In this document: positions 1-9,379 of the stretch, piece by piece
Numbering within the stretch: the stretch's first letter is position 1
How the letters are laid out: each line of letters opens with the position of its first letter
Origin: Rhodospira trueperi
GTDB lineage: Bacteria > Pseudomonadota > Alphaproteobacteria > Rhodospirillales > Rhodospirillaceae
Direction: 5' to 3'
DNA: 64,000 nucleotides
Assembly (NCBI RefSeq): GCF_900101965.1
Contig: NZ_FNAP01000001.1
Coordinates: 434,001-498,000, forward strand
The notes under the pieces: generated by a model
Databases searched by the model: none
Told to the model about the DNA's origin: nothing
Seen by the model: the letters and a program-made list of their open reading frames with translations, nothing else
Program-made: the position numbers and the translations under genes

Positions 1-336
1 ATCTACGGCGCCATCGCCGCCGGCGACATCGGCCGCCACTTCCCGCCCACCGACGCGCGCTGGAAGGGCGCGCCGTCCGACGTCTTCCTGCGTCACGCTG
101 GCGGTCTGGTGGAGGCCCTGGGCGGACGGATTGTCAATCTCGACCTGACGCTGATCTGCGAACGGCCCAAGATCGGTCCGCACCGTGCCGCCATCGTCGC
201 CCGCGTGGCCGAGATCCTGGGCCTGTCCGGTGGACGCGTCAGCGTCAAGGCCACCACATCGGAACGCTTGGGCTTCACCGGACGCGGCGAGGGGCTGGCG
301 GCCCAGGCGACGGCGACGGTCATGCTGCCGGGATAG
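1..336 (+). CDS. ispF: 2-C-methyl-D-erythritol 2,4-cyclodiphosphate synthase, C-terminal part
   Basis: The gene is cut by the window start; reading frame 1 is open from base 1 to the stop. IspF makes the cyclic diphosphate intermediate of the MEP isoprenoid pathway in the cytosol. The family signature [11 protein letters not shown] followed by W-K-G-A is visible near the start, and the conserved ending with [16 protein letters not shown], which lines the CDP pocket, is complete. Many alphaproteobacteria fuse IspD and IspF into one protein; because the upstream part is missing I cannot tell IspF from an IspDF fusion. Confidence 0.95.
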   Translation: MYGAIAAGDIGRHFPPTDARWKGAPSDVFLRHAGGLVEALGGRIVNLDLTLICERPKIGPHRAAIVARVAEILGLSGGRVSVKATTSERLGFTGRGEGLAAQATATVMLPG

Positions 337-345
337 GGTCCCCCA

Positions 346-780
346 TTATCCTGGCAAAAGAACCGGGATGTGCTTGGCGTTCTGCGGATTGCAGCCCATT
401 TCGCGGTCCAGATCGGGATCGTCGACCTCTGGCTTCAAATGATGCCGGAGATAGGCCACCACGCCGTCGCGCTTGTCATCCTTGATGAAGGCCCAGGTCA
501 TGAACAGGCCGCCCCGCGCGTCCATTGCTGAAACCTCCGGGTGGTCCTTCATCCGCTCAACGGCATCGCCGAGATCGCGGGTGGCGCCGACGTAGACCCA
601 ACCCGGACGCACGCCCTTATGATACAGGGCAAACACGCCGCCCCTGCCACCCAGTTTGAGGCGGTCGGGTTTGATGGCAAGGAGTCGGTAGAACTTCAGC
701 GACGGGTCCCGCTGCCAGTACGGATCCTGCGGCTTATTGTTCGTGCCCCCCTCGCCGAACAGGAACGAAAGAAACCCCAT
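346..780 (-). CDS. GIY-YIG-like small protein of unknown function
   Basis: The product is a 144-residue soluble protein, converging on ispF with 9 bases between stops. The centre reads G-V-F-A-L-Y, then W-V-Y-V-G-A-T, then D-L-x(4)-E-R-M-K-D-H, which resembles a divergent GIY-YIG nuclease core. A later V-A-Y-L-R-x2-L-K-P segment could hold the helix that normally carries the catalytic Glu, but that Glu is not clear. The start was set at the ATG at 780 because AGGGGA lies ten bases upstream; an upstream ATG at 789 sits directly on that site. The function is unknown and nuclease activity is not established. Confidence 0.6.
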   Translation of the reverse strand: MGFLSFLFGEGGTNNKPQDPYWQRDPSLKFYRLLAIKPDRLKLGGRGGVFALYHKGVRPGWVYVGATRDLGDAVERMKDHPEVSAMDARGGLFMTWAFIKDDKRDGVVAYLRHHLKPEVDDPDLDREMGCNPQNAKHIPVLLPG

Positions 781-952
781 TGTCGGCATGTCCCCTGAAA
801 CCGTTCGCGATGCGGCGCCACGCGGCTTGTGTTTCGGTTCACGGACCGAATGATAGACATAGACCACATGCCCAGGACCCGCAAATGGTTAAGGCTGGCG
901 CGACCCGATTCCCGCCACGCTGTACGCCATGGCACACGCAAAAGGGAAACCC

Positions 953-1483
953 ATGTTCGGTTCACCATCCCGTGACACCATGACCGCCGCCGACGCCATC
1001 CGGTTGCTCGGATTGGAACCCCATCCGGCGGAGGGAGGGTTCTTCCGCGAAACCTACCGGGCCGACGAAGACGTGGACGGGAGCGCCCTGCCAGCGCGCT
1101 ATGAAGGGGCAACGCGCGCATTCTCGACCTCGATCTACTACCTGTTGACGCCGGAGACACTATCGGCGCTGCATCGGCTGGCCAGTGACGAGGTGTTCCA
1201 TCACTATGCGGGCGATCCGGTCGAGCAATTGCATCTCTATCCGGACGGCACGACGGGGCGGATGCTGATCGGGTCGGACCTGGAGGCGGGCCAGCGTCCC
1301 CAGGTCGTCGTCCCGCGAGGCGTCTGGCAAGGCGCGCGGCTGGTGGCGGGCGGACGGTGGGCGTTGATGGGCTGCACCGTGGCGCCGGGCTTCGACTTCG
1401 CCGATTATGAGCACGGCGAGCGCGCCGCGCTGATCGCCGGATGGCCCGGCGAGGCGGACATGATCGCCGCCCTGACTCCCTGA
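953..1483 (+). CDS. Cupin, DUF985 (YML079w-like) family
   Basis: The product is about 176 residues and compact, with the order typical of DUF985 cupins: an N-terminal A-I-R-L-L-G-L-E-P-H-P helix and E-G-G-F-F-R-E-T-Y, then S-I-Y-Y-L-L, then the cupin strand with H-H-Y-A-G-D-P-V-E-Q-L-H-L. It ends with V-V-P-R-G-V-W-Q-G and C-T-V-A-P-G-F-D-F. These beta-barrel proteins are thought to bind small ligands or sugars, but no reaction is firmly assigned. The start at 953 has AAAGGG six bases upstream; an ATG at 929 is in frame but has no ribosome-binding site. Confidence 0.8.
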   Translation: MFGSPSRDTMTAADAIRLLGLEPHPAEGGFFRETYRADEDVDGSALPARYEGATRAFSTSIYYLLTPETLSALHRLASDEVFHHYAGDPVEQLHLYPDGTTGRMLIGSDLEAGQRPQVVVPRGVWQGARLVAGGRWALMGCTVAPGFDFADYEHGERAALIAGWPGEADMIAALTP

Positions 1484-1509
1484 ACCGGCCCAGGATCAAG
1501 GGGATCCCG

Positions 1510-2403
1510 ATGCTGTACTACGATATGCCGCTCTACCGGCCGCCGTCGGAGGGCAACAACCTCATCATTCAGGCCACGCTAGGATGCAGCTTCAACCGCT
1601 GCGCCTTCTGTTCCATGTACCGCAGCAAGGTCTACCGGCCGCGCCCACTCGACGATGTCTTCGCCGACATCGACGCCGCCGCTCGCGTCTGGCCGGAGGC
1701 GCACCGGATCTTCCTGGCCGACGGTGATGCCATGGTGCTGCCGGCCGATCATCTGCACGCCATCCTCGACCGCCTGCGGGACCGCTTTCCGGCGCTGGCG
1801 CGGGTTTCGGCCTACGCCACGCCGGCCAACCTGCTGAAGAAGAGCCCGGAGGACCTGGAGGGGCTGCGCGCGGCAAAGCTCTCCCTGGTCTACCTGGGCG
1901 TCGAGTCGGGGTCCCCCGCCGTGCTGCGACGGATCACCAAGGGTGCGTCCGTGGACGGCATGGCCACGGCGCTGGACAAAGCGCGCGCCGCCGGCCTGAA
2001 GGTCTCCGCCACGGTGATCCTGGGGCTGGCCGGCGCCGAGGGCTGGGAGGACCACATCACCGCCACGGCCGCGCTCATCAACCGCGCGCCACCGACCTAT
2101 CTGTCCACGCTTCAACTCTTCCTAGAGCCGGAGCGGCAGCGCCCTTTCGTCGAGCAGATGACGCGCGACGGCACCCCCTTCACGGTCCAGGACGATGCGG
2201 CGGTTCTGGCCGAACAACGGCTGTTCCTGGAGCACATGGCGCCGCCGGCGCCGGTGATCTTCCGTTCCAACCACGCCTCCAACGCCCTCGCCCTGGCCGG
2301 CACCCTGCCAAAGGACCGCGACCGCCTGCTGGCCCAGGTGGCGGCTGCCCAGACGATGATGGGCGGCCCGGGCTGGCGTCCCCGGCCGATGCGGGCGTTG
2401 TGA
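1510..2403 (+). CDS. Radical SAM protein (COG1032-like Fe-S oxidoreductase)
   Basis: The product is about 297 residues. Near residue 28 the motif GCSFNRCAFC gives a C-x4-C-x2-C cluster site, as in the sub-group of radical SAM proteins related to B12-dependent/elongator-type enzymes. Y-L-G-V-E-S-G-S and a later V-I-L-G-L-A-G segment match the SAM-binding strands of the TIM barrel. It would use a [4Fe-4S] cluster and S-adenosylmethionine for radical chemistry; the substrate is unknown. The start at 1510 is preceded by AAGGGG. It lies 26 bases after the cupin gene on the same strand, so the two may be co-transcribed. Confidence 0.85.
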   Translation: MLYYDMPLYRPPSEGNNLIIQATLGCSFNRCAFCSMYRSKVYRPRPLDDVFADIDAAARVWPEAHRIFLADGDAMVLPADHLHAILDRLRDRFPALARVSAYATPANLLKKSPEDLEGLRAAKLSLVYLGVESGSPAVLRRITKGASVDGMATALDKARAAGLKVSATVILGLAGAEGWEDHITATAALINRAPPTYLSTLQLFLEPERQRPFVEQMTRDGTPFTVQDDAAVLAEQRLFLEHMAPPAPVIFRSNHASNALALAGTLPKDRDRLLAQVAAAQTMMGGPGWRPRPMRAL

Positions 2404-2467
2404 ACGCTTGCATCTACCAAAAAAGATCGGGGAAGATCGGGACGGCCGTCTCAAGGAGTCCCTCACC

Positions 2468-5161
2468 GTGCCGGTTTTTCAAAGACCAATGCTCAGAGCG
2501 TTCATAAAAACCCGCGCTGTTGGCGTGAGTATTTTGGCCTCTATCCTTCTGATCCTTCTGCTTCCTCCCTTGGCCCAGGCCCAGTTGTCCCCGGAGAAGC
2601 AGCAGGCTCTTCAGGAGATTATCGACGCGCGGACGGCGGAGGTCGAACAGGCCGCCGAGCCCCCGGCGGGCGCCGGCGCCAGTGTGCCCGACAGTGCGGG
2701 GGCACCCGAACAGGAGACTCCGACGACGGCTGCGACGCCACAACCGGCGGCCGCCCCGGCCGTGGACGAGTTGGCCACTGTGCTGGCCGACCCCGCCCTC
2801 CGTGAGGCTCTGATCGAGGTCTTACGGGCCACGCAGGGCGAGGCCGCGTCGGCCCCGGACAGCGCATCGAGCCCACAGGCCGAAACGGCCGCCGCGCCGC
2901 CTCCCGCCGCACCGATGGGGGGATTGGCCGGCATGGCCGCGGCAACCCTGGCCGCGACATCGGGAAGTGGGGAGGCTTCGGCCGACGCGCAGACCGAGGG
3001 GTCCGGTGAGACTGCCGCCGAGTCCAGCAACCCGGACGGGGCAGCGACCGGACCTCTGTCGGTGCCCGGCATCTCGCTTCTCACCAACCTGTTTCACGAC
3101 TTCTATGACAACGTCATCTGGACCTGGGTCAGCGATATCACCAATCAGGCGCCTCAGGTGCTGGATTGGCTGAGGCTGCAGGTCGATGACGACATGCGCG
3201 GCGTTTGGCTGCATCTGGGGTGGCAGATCGCGCTTGTGGTCGCGGCCGGTCTCGCAACATCACTGGTCGCCCGGCTGGTGCTACGCGGTGTGCTCAGGCG
3301 CCTCCAGGACAAGGCGGCGGAGTCGCGAGATACAAAACGGCTCATCTTTCTGGTGGTCCGGTTGGCATTGAGCCTGCTGCCGATCATCGTTTTCGCCGTC
3401 ACCGCCCAGGCCACCATGCCCCTGATCGAGGCGGATCTGCGCACCGAACTGGTCGCCGCTGCCGTCATCACCACCCTGATTCTGTACAGGGCCGTCACGC
3501 TGGTTCTTCGCGGCCTTTTCTCGCACAAGGACCCGGCGGTCCGTCTGATCCCGATATCCGACGACGCCGCATGGCTGGTATTCCGAGGCCTCAGGCGAAT
3601 CGCGCTGACGGTCATTCTCGGATACCTAGCCGTCGAGATCGCCCGCCTGTTCGGAATGCCACCGGGCGGGCGGGCCCTGTTCGCACATATCATCGGCTTC
3701 GTGGTCCTGGCGTTCAGCGTTCGTACGGTGTTCACCCTGAGACATGTGGGCAAACGTGCTCTCCGCCGTGCCGCCCAGGCGGGACCGTCCTCCACGGCCT
3801 GGATCATGGGACTGTTGAAGGGTCTTGCGGATGTCTGGCACGTCCTGGCCTCGGCCTACGCGATTGGCATCTTCTTCGCCTGGGTCCTCGATTCCGAACG
3901 CTGGTTCGCTCTTGCTGGCTGGGCGACGCTGAAAACCGCGCTGGTCTGTGCCCTGACACTGCTGTTGTTCGGCTGGGTGCAGCGTCTGCGCGACCGGGTC
4001 GTGATGAGGCTGCACTCCGCCTCCACCCTGGATCGATCGGCTCGCCAGCGCGCGCGCCGCTATATCGGCATTGTGTCCACCGTCCTGCGCACCCTGGTGC
4101 TGGTCGTCGCCCTGGTCCTGATTCTGGAATCCTGGCACATGGGCGCCGTCGGCTGGCTGAGCTCCGGTTTCGGGCTGCGACTGCTGACAATGATCTTCAA
4201 CATCGGCGTGGCGCTGTTGATCTCAATCGCCTTGTGGGAGGGCGTGAACCGGCTGATCCAGCGCTATTTGTCCACCACTGACAGCGCCGGCAATCTGGTC
4301 GAGCGCGGACAGCGCGAGCGGACCCTTCTGCCGCTGTTGCGCAACGTTTTGACGGTGTTCCTGGTGGTGGTCGTGGCCCTGATCCTGTTGTCGGAACTGG
4401 GCATCGACATCGCTCCGCTGCTGGCCGGCGCCGGCGTGGTGGGTCTGGCCATCGGGTTCGGTTCGCAGAAGCTGGTTCAGGACGTCATCAGCGGTATCTT
4501 CAACCTTCTGGAAAACACCATCGCCGTCGGCGATGTGGTCCAGGTCGGCGGCCTGGCCGGTGTCGTTGAGGCCATGTCCATCCGCTCGCTGAGGCTGCGT
4601 GACCTTTCGGGCAACCTGCACACCATCCCGTTCAGCAACGTCGATACCGTCACCAACATGACGAAGGACTTCTCGTATTACCTGATGGACGTCGGCGTGG
4701 CCTACCGCGAGAACACCGACCATGTCACTCAGGTTCTCAAGGAAGTCGGCGCGGACATGCAAGCCGATCCGGAGTACGGCCCCAACATCCTGGAACCCCT
4801 GGAGGTGCTCGGCGTGGACGGATTCGCGGACTCCGCCGTGATCCTCAAGGCACGCATCAAGACCAAGCCGATCATGCAGTGGTGGGTGGGCCGCGAGTTC
4901 AACCGACGCATGAAGATGCGGTTCGACGAGCTTGGAATCGAAATCCCATTCCCGCACATGACACTGTATTTTGGGGTCGACAAGGAGGGCAATGCGCCGC
5001 CCGCGCATCTGCACGTGGACCGACTGGTCGCCATGAGTCGGGACGCGCGCCCGGCGGCTCACACCGGGCCGGAGCCGACCGCGCCGACGGGTTCGCGCCC
5101 TGCTCCACCGTCCATCTCCCTGCCCGATCCCGACGGCGACGGCGACGGGGGCGGGCGCTGA
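2468..5161 (+). CDS. Large MscS-family mechanosensitive channel
   Basis: The 897-residue protein is far longer than E. coli MscS (286). It has an N-terminal signal peptide ending near A-Q-A-Q, then about 170 residues rich in Ala, Pro, Glu and Ser that are probably periplasmic and disordered. Many membrane helices follow, and near residue 650 the conserved pore and beta domain (G-L-A-I-G-F-G-S-Q-K-L-V-Q-D and the F-x-L-L-E-N-T-I-A-V-G-D-V-V stretch). The tail is rich in Pro, Asp and Gly. It should release solutes on osmotic downshock from the inner membrane. A GTG start at 2468 was chosen because AAGGAG lies nine bases upstream. Confidence 0.9.
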   Translation: MPVFQRPMLRAFIKTRAVGVSILASILLILLLPPLAQAQLSPEKQQALQEIIDARTAEVEQAAEPPAGAGASVPDSAGAPEQETPTTAATPQPAAAPAVDELATVLADPALREALIEVLRATQGEAASAPDSASSPQAETAAAPPPAAPMGGLAGMAAATLAATSGSGEASADAQTEGSGETAAESSNPDGAATGPLSVPGISLLTNLFHDFYDNVIWTWVSDITNQAPQVLDWLRLQVDDDMRGVWLHLGWQIALVVAAGLATSLVARLVLRGVLRRLQDKAAESRDTKRLIFLVVRLALSLLPIIVFAVTAQATMPLIEADLRTELVAAAVITTLILYRAVTLVLRGLFSHKDPAVRLIPISDDAAWLVFRGLRRIALTVILGYLAVEIARLFGMPPGGRALFAHIIGFVVLAFSVRTVFTLRHVGKRALRRAAQAGPSSTAWIMGLLKGLADVWHVLASAYAIGIFFAWVLDSERWFALAGWATLKTALVCALTLLLFGWVQRLRDRVVMRLHSASTLDRSARQRARRYIGIVSTVLRTLVLVVALVLILESWHMGAVGWLSSGFGLRLLTMIFNIGVALLISIALWEGVNRLIQRYLSTTDSAGNLVERGQRERTLLPLLRNVLTVFLVVVVALILLSELGIDIAPLLAGAGVVGLAIGFGSQKLVQDVISGIFNLLENTIAVGDVVQVGGLAGVVEAMSIRSLRLRDLSGNLHTIPFSNVDTVTNMTKDFSYYLMDVGVAYRENTDHVTQVLKEVGADMQADPEYGPNILEPLEVLGVDGFADSAVILKARIKTKPIMQWWVGREFNRRMKMRFDELGIEIPFPHMTLYFGVDKEGNAPPAHLHVDRLVAMSRDARPAAHTGPEPTAPTGSRPAPPSISLPDPDGDGDGGGR

Positions 5162-5186
5162 GCCCGTCCCGCGCCGAAATCCGGCC

Positions 5187-5867
5187 TCACTGCTCCGGCA
5201 GAAGCTGGCGGTGCAGCCAGACCGTCAGGGTCACGACGATGATTGCGGCGAACAGGGTGTCGGACAGGAAGTGGGCGCCGACGACAATGCGCGCCCCGCC
5301 GACGATCACCCCGAAGGCCAGGGCCGCTGCGATGGCGGTGCGGCGCCACCGGGAGGGCACCAGCAGGGCGAAGGCCACGACCCAGAACCCGATGGCGGCG
5401 TGACCGGAGACAAACGAGCAGTTTGTGGCGCACTGGTCGGCGATCATGAAGGGCGGCGTGTAGTGGCCAGCGCCGCCGAACGCCGCGATGTCGTTGGGCC
5501 GTGCGCGCCCCCAGAATTCCTTAAGGACGCCGTTGACGATCAGACCGGGTCCCAGGGCCAGACTGAGCACCAGGAAGGCGATGTGACGGCCCCGGGGCCA
5601 GCCGGCCCGAAGCCCCGGACCCAGCCTGTCGCCCAGCCAGATCAGCACCAGGAACAGGACCACCGCGTACAGCACGGGGGGCACGCCCTTGCGGATCAGG
5701 TTCAGCAGAGGGCCTTCGGAGACGAACCGCTGCGTGGCCGGATCGTAGAACAGCGCGCTGACTCCCAGGTCCACCTGCGGGAACACGACGAACACCAGAA
5801 CCAGGGCCAACAGGATCCGGCAGCGCCAGCCCGCCAGCGGTTGCGGGTCCCAACTGTGCGGCGTCAT
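5187..5867 (-). CDS. PAP2-family membrane phosphatase
   Basis: The product is about 226 residues with several membrane helices. All three parts of the PAP2 phosphatase signature are present: KEFWGRARP at about residues 116-124, CSFVSGH ending at 156, and RIVVGAHFLSD at about 193-203. These enzymes remove phosphate from lipid carriers such as undecaprenyl diphosphate, or from lipid A or phosphatidate; which substrate applies here is not clear. The start codon overlaps the stop of the upstream glycosyltransferase (ATGA), so the two are translationally coupled and probably act on the same lipid-linked sugar or lipid A pathway. Confidence 0.9.
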   Translation of the reverse strand: MTPHSWDPQPLAGWRCRILLALVLVFVVFPQVDLGVSALFYDPATQRFVSEGPLLNLIRKGVPPVLYAVVLFLVLIWLGDRLGPGLRAGWPRGRHIAFLVLSLALGPGLIVNGVLKEFWGRARPNDIAAFGGAGHYTPPFMIADQCATNCSFVSGHAAIGFWVVAFALLVPSRWRRTAIAAALAFGVIVGGARIVVGAHFLSDTLFAAIIVVTLTVWLHRQLLPEQ

Positions 5868-7333
5868 GGCGTGTCCTGCTCGACCTTGACGACAGCCCAT
5901 TCGCGGCGTTCTCCGCCCGGCAGGGTCACGCTCAACCGGGCCCGAATATCCCCGCCGGCATCGGCCAACGCCGCCGGAATCACCAAAATTCCGCTGAACG
6001 CCCCGACACTGTCCGAACCGGAGCCGACGACCCGCGGATGCAGTCCGCGCGTCTCGGCGTGATAGGACAGCAATGCCGCATCGTCGCCGGCGACCCCAAG
6101 GGGATGATCCGGGTATGCCTCGGCCACCGACTCAAGCCATGGCCCGACCGCGGTCCAGGCGAGGCCGCTGTTCTCAGCGTTCAACCATGAGGGCACGACC
6201 CACCCCGCGTCCTGCGCGAGACCGGGCCCCCGCCAGACCAGTGCGATCAGCAGGACATTGACCCCAACCATGGCCCGAACCCATCCCATCCTGTCGCGCA
6301 CGCACAGCCAGGCCGTGACAAGAACGACAAGGGCGGGCACGGCCGGCGCAATTAGGGTCGCGAGATCGTTGCCGGCAAGGGCAGCCGCCAAAGCCATGGC
6401 GAGTACGGGAATGGAAAACAGCATCAGAAGGCGTGCCCGGAAATCCCGAAATGTCCGTCGAGCCACCTCCAGGGGCAGACGCAGGGTCAGCCAGCCCGCC
6501 ACCAGGGCCAAGATCGGTCCAAGCAGGACCGCGGCCAGACCGAGCTGCCAGCCCAGGGCGGCGGCGATCCCCGCCTGAGGCACGGTCACGTCCTGGAGCG
6601 CCAACAGCAAGGCTTCGTATCCGCTCCAGCCGTGGGCCGCGTTCCACATGATGTCCGGCCACGCACACGCCAGGGCGGTCAACAGCGCGACATAGGGCCC
6701 CGGCCGCCACGGGAGCCGGGGAGCCGTTTCTGAAAACAGCAGGAACAGAAGGGCCAGTGGGATGAACACCAGCATCACCGGATGGATCAGAACACCGACC
6801 CCGATCCCCACCCCAAGAGCCACCCAGTCCGTGAGATGCTGCTCCACCGACATGGTGCGGCCCAGGGCCAGCAGGGCCAGCGCCCAGGGCGGCGCCAGCA
6901 GGGCGATGGCATCGATATGAACGCTGTCATGGAAAACGACGGGCAGTGTGGCGTGGACCATCATGCACCAGAAGCCGGTGCGCCGGTCGAACAGCGAGCA
7001 TCCCAGTTGATACACGCACCACGTCGCCAACCCTTGTGCCAGGGGCCCCAGGAGCCTGAGGCAAGACGCCTCTGCTCCACAGGACCAATTGAGAAGCCCC
7101 AGCAACCACGGACCGAGTGGCCCCGGCCCAGGCCACGCCGGATGAGGATCGCGCCCCATCACCCACAGTTCCGCCTCCGTCGGTGTCAGGGGGGGCACCG
7201 CCTCCGTCATCAGGAACCCGATCCGAGCCAGGGTCACCGCCACCACGATGGCGGCAACAGGCCAGGGGGCCGACAGCGCAGCTGACAAACGGTCGAGGAC
7301 AGGGGCGCGTGCCTCTCTCGACGAATAATGCAT
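5864..7333 (-). CDS. GT39/ArnT-like membrane glycosyltransferase
   Basis: The product is 489 residues, mostly hydrophobic helices, with an early luminal loop holding T-P-T-E-A-E-L-W that resembles the acidic catalytic loop of the GT39/GT83 (PMT/ArnT) superfamily. A conserved H-x-D-A motif (S-V-H-I-D-A) follows the next helices. Such enzymes move a sugar from a polyprenyl-phosphate donor to lipid A or protein at the periplasmic face of the inner membrane. It is the first gene of a pair with the PAP2 phosphatase. The exact sugar and acceptor cannot be read from the sequence. Confidence 0.8.
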   Translation of the reverse strand: MHYSSREARAPVLDRLSAALSAPWPVAAIVVAVTLARIGFLMTEAVPPLTPTEAELWVMGRDPHPAWPGPGPLGPWLLGLLNWSCGAEASCLRLLGPLAQGLATWCVYQLGCSLFDRRTGFWCMMVHATLPVVFHDSVHIDAIALLAPPWALALLALGRTMSVEQHLTDWVALGVGIGVGVLIHPVMLVFIPLALLFLLFSETAPRLPWRPGPYVALLTALACAWPDIMWNAAHGWSGYEALLLALQDVTVPQAGIAAALGWQLGLAAVLLGPILALVAGWLTLRLPLEVARRTFRDFRARLLMLFSIPVLAMALAAALAGNDLATLIAPAVPALVVLVTAWLCVRDRMGWVRAMVGVNVLLIALVWRGPGLAQDAGWVVPSWLNAENSGLAWTAVGPWLESVAEAYPDHPLGVAGDDAALLSYHAETRGLHPRVVGSGSDSVGAFSGILVIPAALADAGGDIRARLSVTLPGGERREWAVVKVEQDTP

Positions 7334-7365
7334 CCAGTCTTTGCCTTCATTGATGGGGAACGCAA

Positions 7366-7382
7366 ACCGGCCACCGGCCGGT
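7366..7382. repeat. Short inverted repeat between lptG and the GT39 gene
   Basis: ACCGGCC and GGCCGGT form a perfect 7-bp stem with a 3-base loop just after the lptG stop on the minus strand. No T-run follows, so it is at best a weak or Rho-assisted terminator. Confidence 0.35.
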
Positions 7383-7389
7383 CACGGTT

Positions 7390-8487
7390 CTATCCATCCT
7401 CCAGGTGGAACAGCAGGGCAAGGCCCAACAGCCCGGCGACCAGCGCCGGCGACCATGCCGCCAACAGGACGGGCAGCGTCTGCGACTGGCCCAGGGTATA
7501 GGTCACCTGGGAAAAAAAGTAGACGAGGAATCCGGTGACGGTGCACCCGATCACGCGGGCCAGCCAGTCCCCCCGCCGCTGGCTGGCGTTGAACCCGAAA
7601 ACGGCCGCCAGCAGGACCATGGCGCAGAGCATGGCCGGCGATGCCAGCAGGGCATACCAGTGCATCCGGTGCGCATGGGGCGAAAACCCCGCCGACTCGA
7701 AGAAAGCGATGAAATTCGGCAGCGCCCAGAAGGAAATCGATTCCGGTGCCGCGAACTTCTCCTGGATTTCCGGCAGGGACAAAGTCGTGGCGACATCCAT
7801 CTTCGGGAGCCGCTGCGGCACTTCCCCCGGAATCGAAATCGTGACGCCCTCAAGAATAAGTCTCTGTTCGGAAAGCCTCCCTTTTCGCGCATCAATGCGT
7901 TGATCCGGAATGTCGTCGTCACCGATTTCCAGAACGAGCACCTCCGACAGGAACAACTCCCCGTTGTCTTGGTGCGCCTTGCGGGCATGGAGGACCCGGA
8001 AGCCATCCTCTTTCTGTTCGCGCAGCCATAATCCGCCGCGCGACAGCGAAAACGGTTTGTCGGTCCCCAGGCCAACCGTCTGCCCGACCCGCTCGAACTG
8101 GGTGAACAGAGTCGCGGCCACGGGGTTCAGGGCACCGACGTTGATGACACCAAGGAACAGGACCAGCGCGAACAACGGCAGCATGATCTGCCAGACCGAA
8201 ACACCCGCCGCGCGCACGACGATCAACTCACTGGATCGCGACAACCGCCAGAATGTCATCAGAGCCGCCGCGAGAAACACGAACGGCAAGGCCGTCTGCA
8301 ACATCAAAGGCAGGCGCAGCAGCCCCATCCTGACCACCAGTCCGAGGGTTGCGTCTTCGAGCTTCGCGGTCTGACGCAGCAGTTCAATGACATCGAACAA
8401 TAGAATCACGCCCGCGACCACCAGCACGGTCAGGCCGAGGGTGATGAGGAAGCGACGGGCGATATAGACTGTCAGGGTCGGCTGCAC
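7390..8487 (-). CDS. lptG: LPS export ABC transporter permease LptG
   Basis: The 365-residue protein has the YjgP/YjgQ family architecture: three N-terminal membrane helices, a periplasmic beta-jellyroll region of about 180 residues, and three C-terminal helices. With LptF and the LptB ATPase it extracts lipopolysaccharide from the inner membrane and passes it to LptC/A. Family features include an E-L-L-R-Q coupling region after the first helix and L-S-R-S-S-E-L-I-V-V-R-A-A-G-V-S in the cytoplasmic coupling helix. The first codon is GTG. LptF is not in the window; LptG is preferred over LptF by overall similarity, but the paralogues are alike. Confidence 0.85.
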   Translation of the reverse strand: MQPTLTVYIARRFLITLGLTVLVVAGVILLFDVIELLRQTAKLEDATLGLVVRMGLLRLPLMLQTALPFVFLAAALMTFWRLSRSSELIVVRAAGVSVWQIMLPLFALVLFLGVINVGALNPVAATLFTQFERVGQTVGLGTDKPFSLSRGGLWLREQKEDGFRVLHARKAHQDNGELFLSEVLVLEIGDDDIPDQRIDARKGRLSEQRLILEGVTISIPGEVPQRLPKMDVATTLSLPEIQEKFAAPESISFWALPNFIAFFESAGFSPHAHRMHWYALLASPAMLCAMVLLAAVFGFNASQRRGDWLARVIGCTVTGFLVYFFSQVTYTLGQSQTLPVLLAAWSPALVAGLLGLALLFHLEDG

Positions 8488-8627
8488 GCGGCGGAGTCCG
8501 GATACGGGAGAGAAGAATCAGGCCGCCGGCCGCGACCATGTTTCGCACACGATGCTCTTACACCTTTGTTCGCGGTCTTGCCAACGCGTGCCGACGGGCA
8601 CTGTCGATCACGCCGTTCAGGAAAATC

Positions 8628-8656
8628 TTGACGGCGCGGACCGTTCTGGCTAAACA
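8628..8656 (+). promoter_or_regulatory. Probable sigma-70 promoter of rpmB
   Basis: TTGACG at 8628 and TAAACA at 8651 are separated by 17 bases, 48 bases upstream of the rpmB start. This is the best housekeeping-type promoter match I saw in the window. It is an inference from sequence only. Confidence 0.55.
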
Positions 8657-8703
8657 CCGGCCCTTCAAACGACAACCGCGATCCGACGAGGAAGGATACC
8701 ACC

Positions 8704-9000
8704 ATGGCCCGACGTTGCGCCGTGACGGGCAAGGGCGTGCAGACTGGCAACAACGTCAGCCACTCCAACATCAAGAGTAAGCGTCGCTTCCTGCCGAACC
8801 TCCAGGTCACCTCGCTGATGAGCGAATCCCTGAATCGGACGGTGAGAGTGCGCCTGTCGACACATGGTCTGCGGACCATTGAGCACGTGGGCGGCATCGA
8901 CGCTTTCCTGATGACGACCGCCAACACCAAGCTGTCGCCGGAGCTTCGCAAGATTAAGCGTCTGGTGCAGAAAGCCGCTGAGGACCGCGCCGCCGCCTGA
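8704..9000 (+). CDS. rpmB: 50S ribosomal protein L28
   Basis: The 98-residue basic protein starts [20 protein letters not shown], the classic bL28 N-terminus, followed by [11 protein letters not shown]. It is part of the large ribosomal subunit. A purine-rich GAGGAAGGA ribosome-binding site lies about ten bases upstream and a sigma-70-like promoter at 8628-8656. The C-terminal extension is as usual in alphaproteobacteria. It is divergent from lptG and probably transcribed alone or with the small downstream membrane ORF. Confidence 0.97.
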   Translation: MARRCAVTGKGVQTGNNVSHSNIKSKRRFLPNLQVTSLMSESLNRTVRVRLSTHGLRTIEHVGGIDAFLMTTANTKLSPELRKIKRLVQKAAEDRAAA

Positions 9001-9163
9001 TCTTCGGGCGAACGGCTCCACGAACAGTGGCCTGGGCAGGATCGCGCCAAGCGGCGGATTGTCCTTGCAATCCTTCACGTTTGGCTCTTTTGTGGACCCG
9101 AACCATGGCGACCGTCCCGTACGGATGGCCGCTCTGTTTGGACGCTGTCGAGCGGGTGCTGTC

Positions 9164-9355
9164 ATGACTTTCGGGCTGGACCCTTACGTTTTCTACGCTC
9201 TTGCGGGCTTTACGACGGTGGTGTGCATGCTGTTGCTGTTCACCCTGTTCCGAATGTTCGATTCCGTTTCCCGTATTTCACAGAAAGTCGCTGAGCGCAC
9301 GTCCGATATCCCGGCAACGCCGAACCAGCAACACAGCACCTCGGACGATCAATAA
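9164..9355 (+). CDS. Small single-span membrane protein (hypothetical)
   Basis: The 63-residue reading frame has one strong hydrophobic segment (about residues 8-29) followed by an amphipathic basic/acidic helix and a polar, Gln/Ser-rich tail. The third-base GC is lower than in its neighbours. The start at 9164 is chosen because it precedes the membrane segment directly; an upstream frame would add 35 residues with no recognisable features. I do not recognise the family. It could be spurious, but the helix pattern is protein-like. Confidence 0.45.
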   Translation: MTFGLDPYVFYALAGFTTVVCMLLLFTLFRMFDSVSRISQKVAERTSDIPATPNQQHSTSDDQ

Positions 9356-9379
9356 ACGCGCCGATTTTGACGGTAGACG

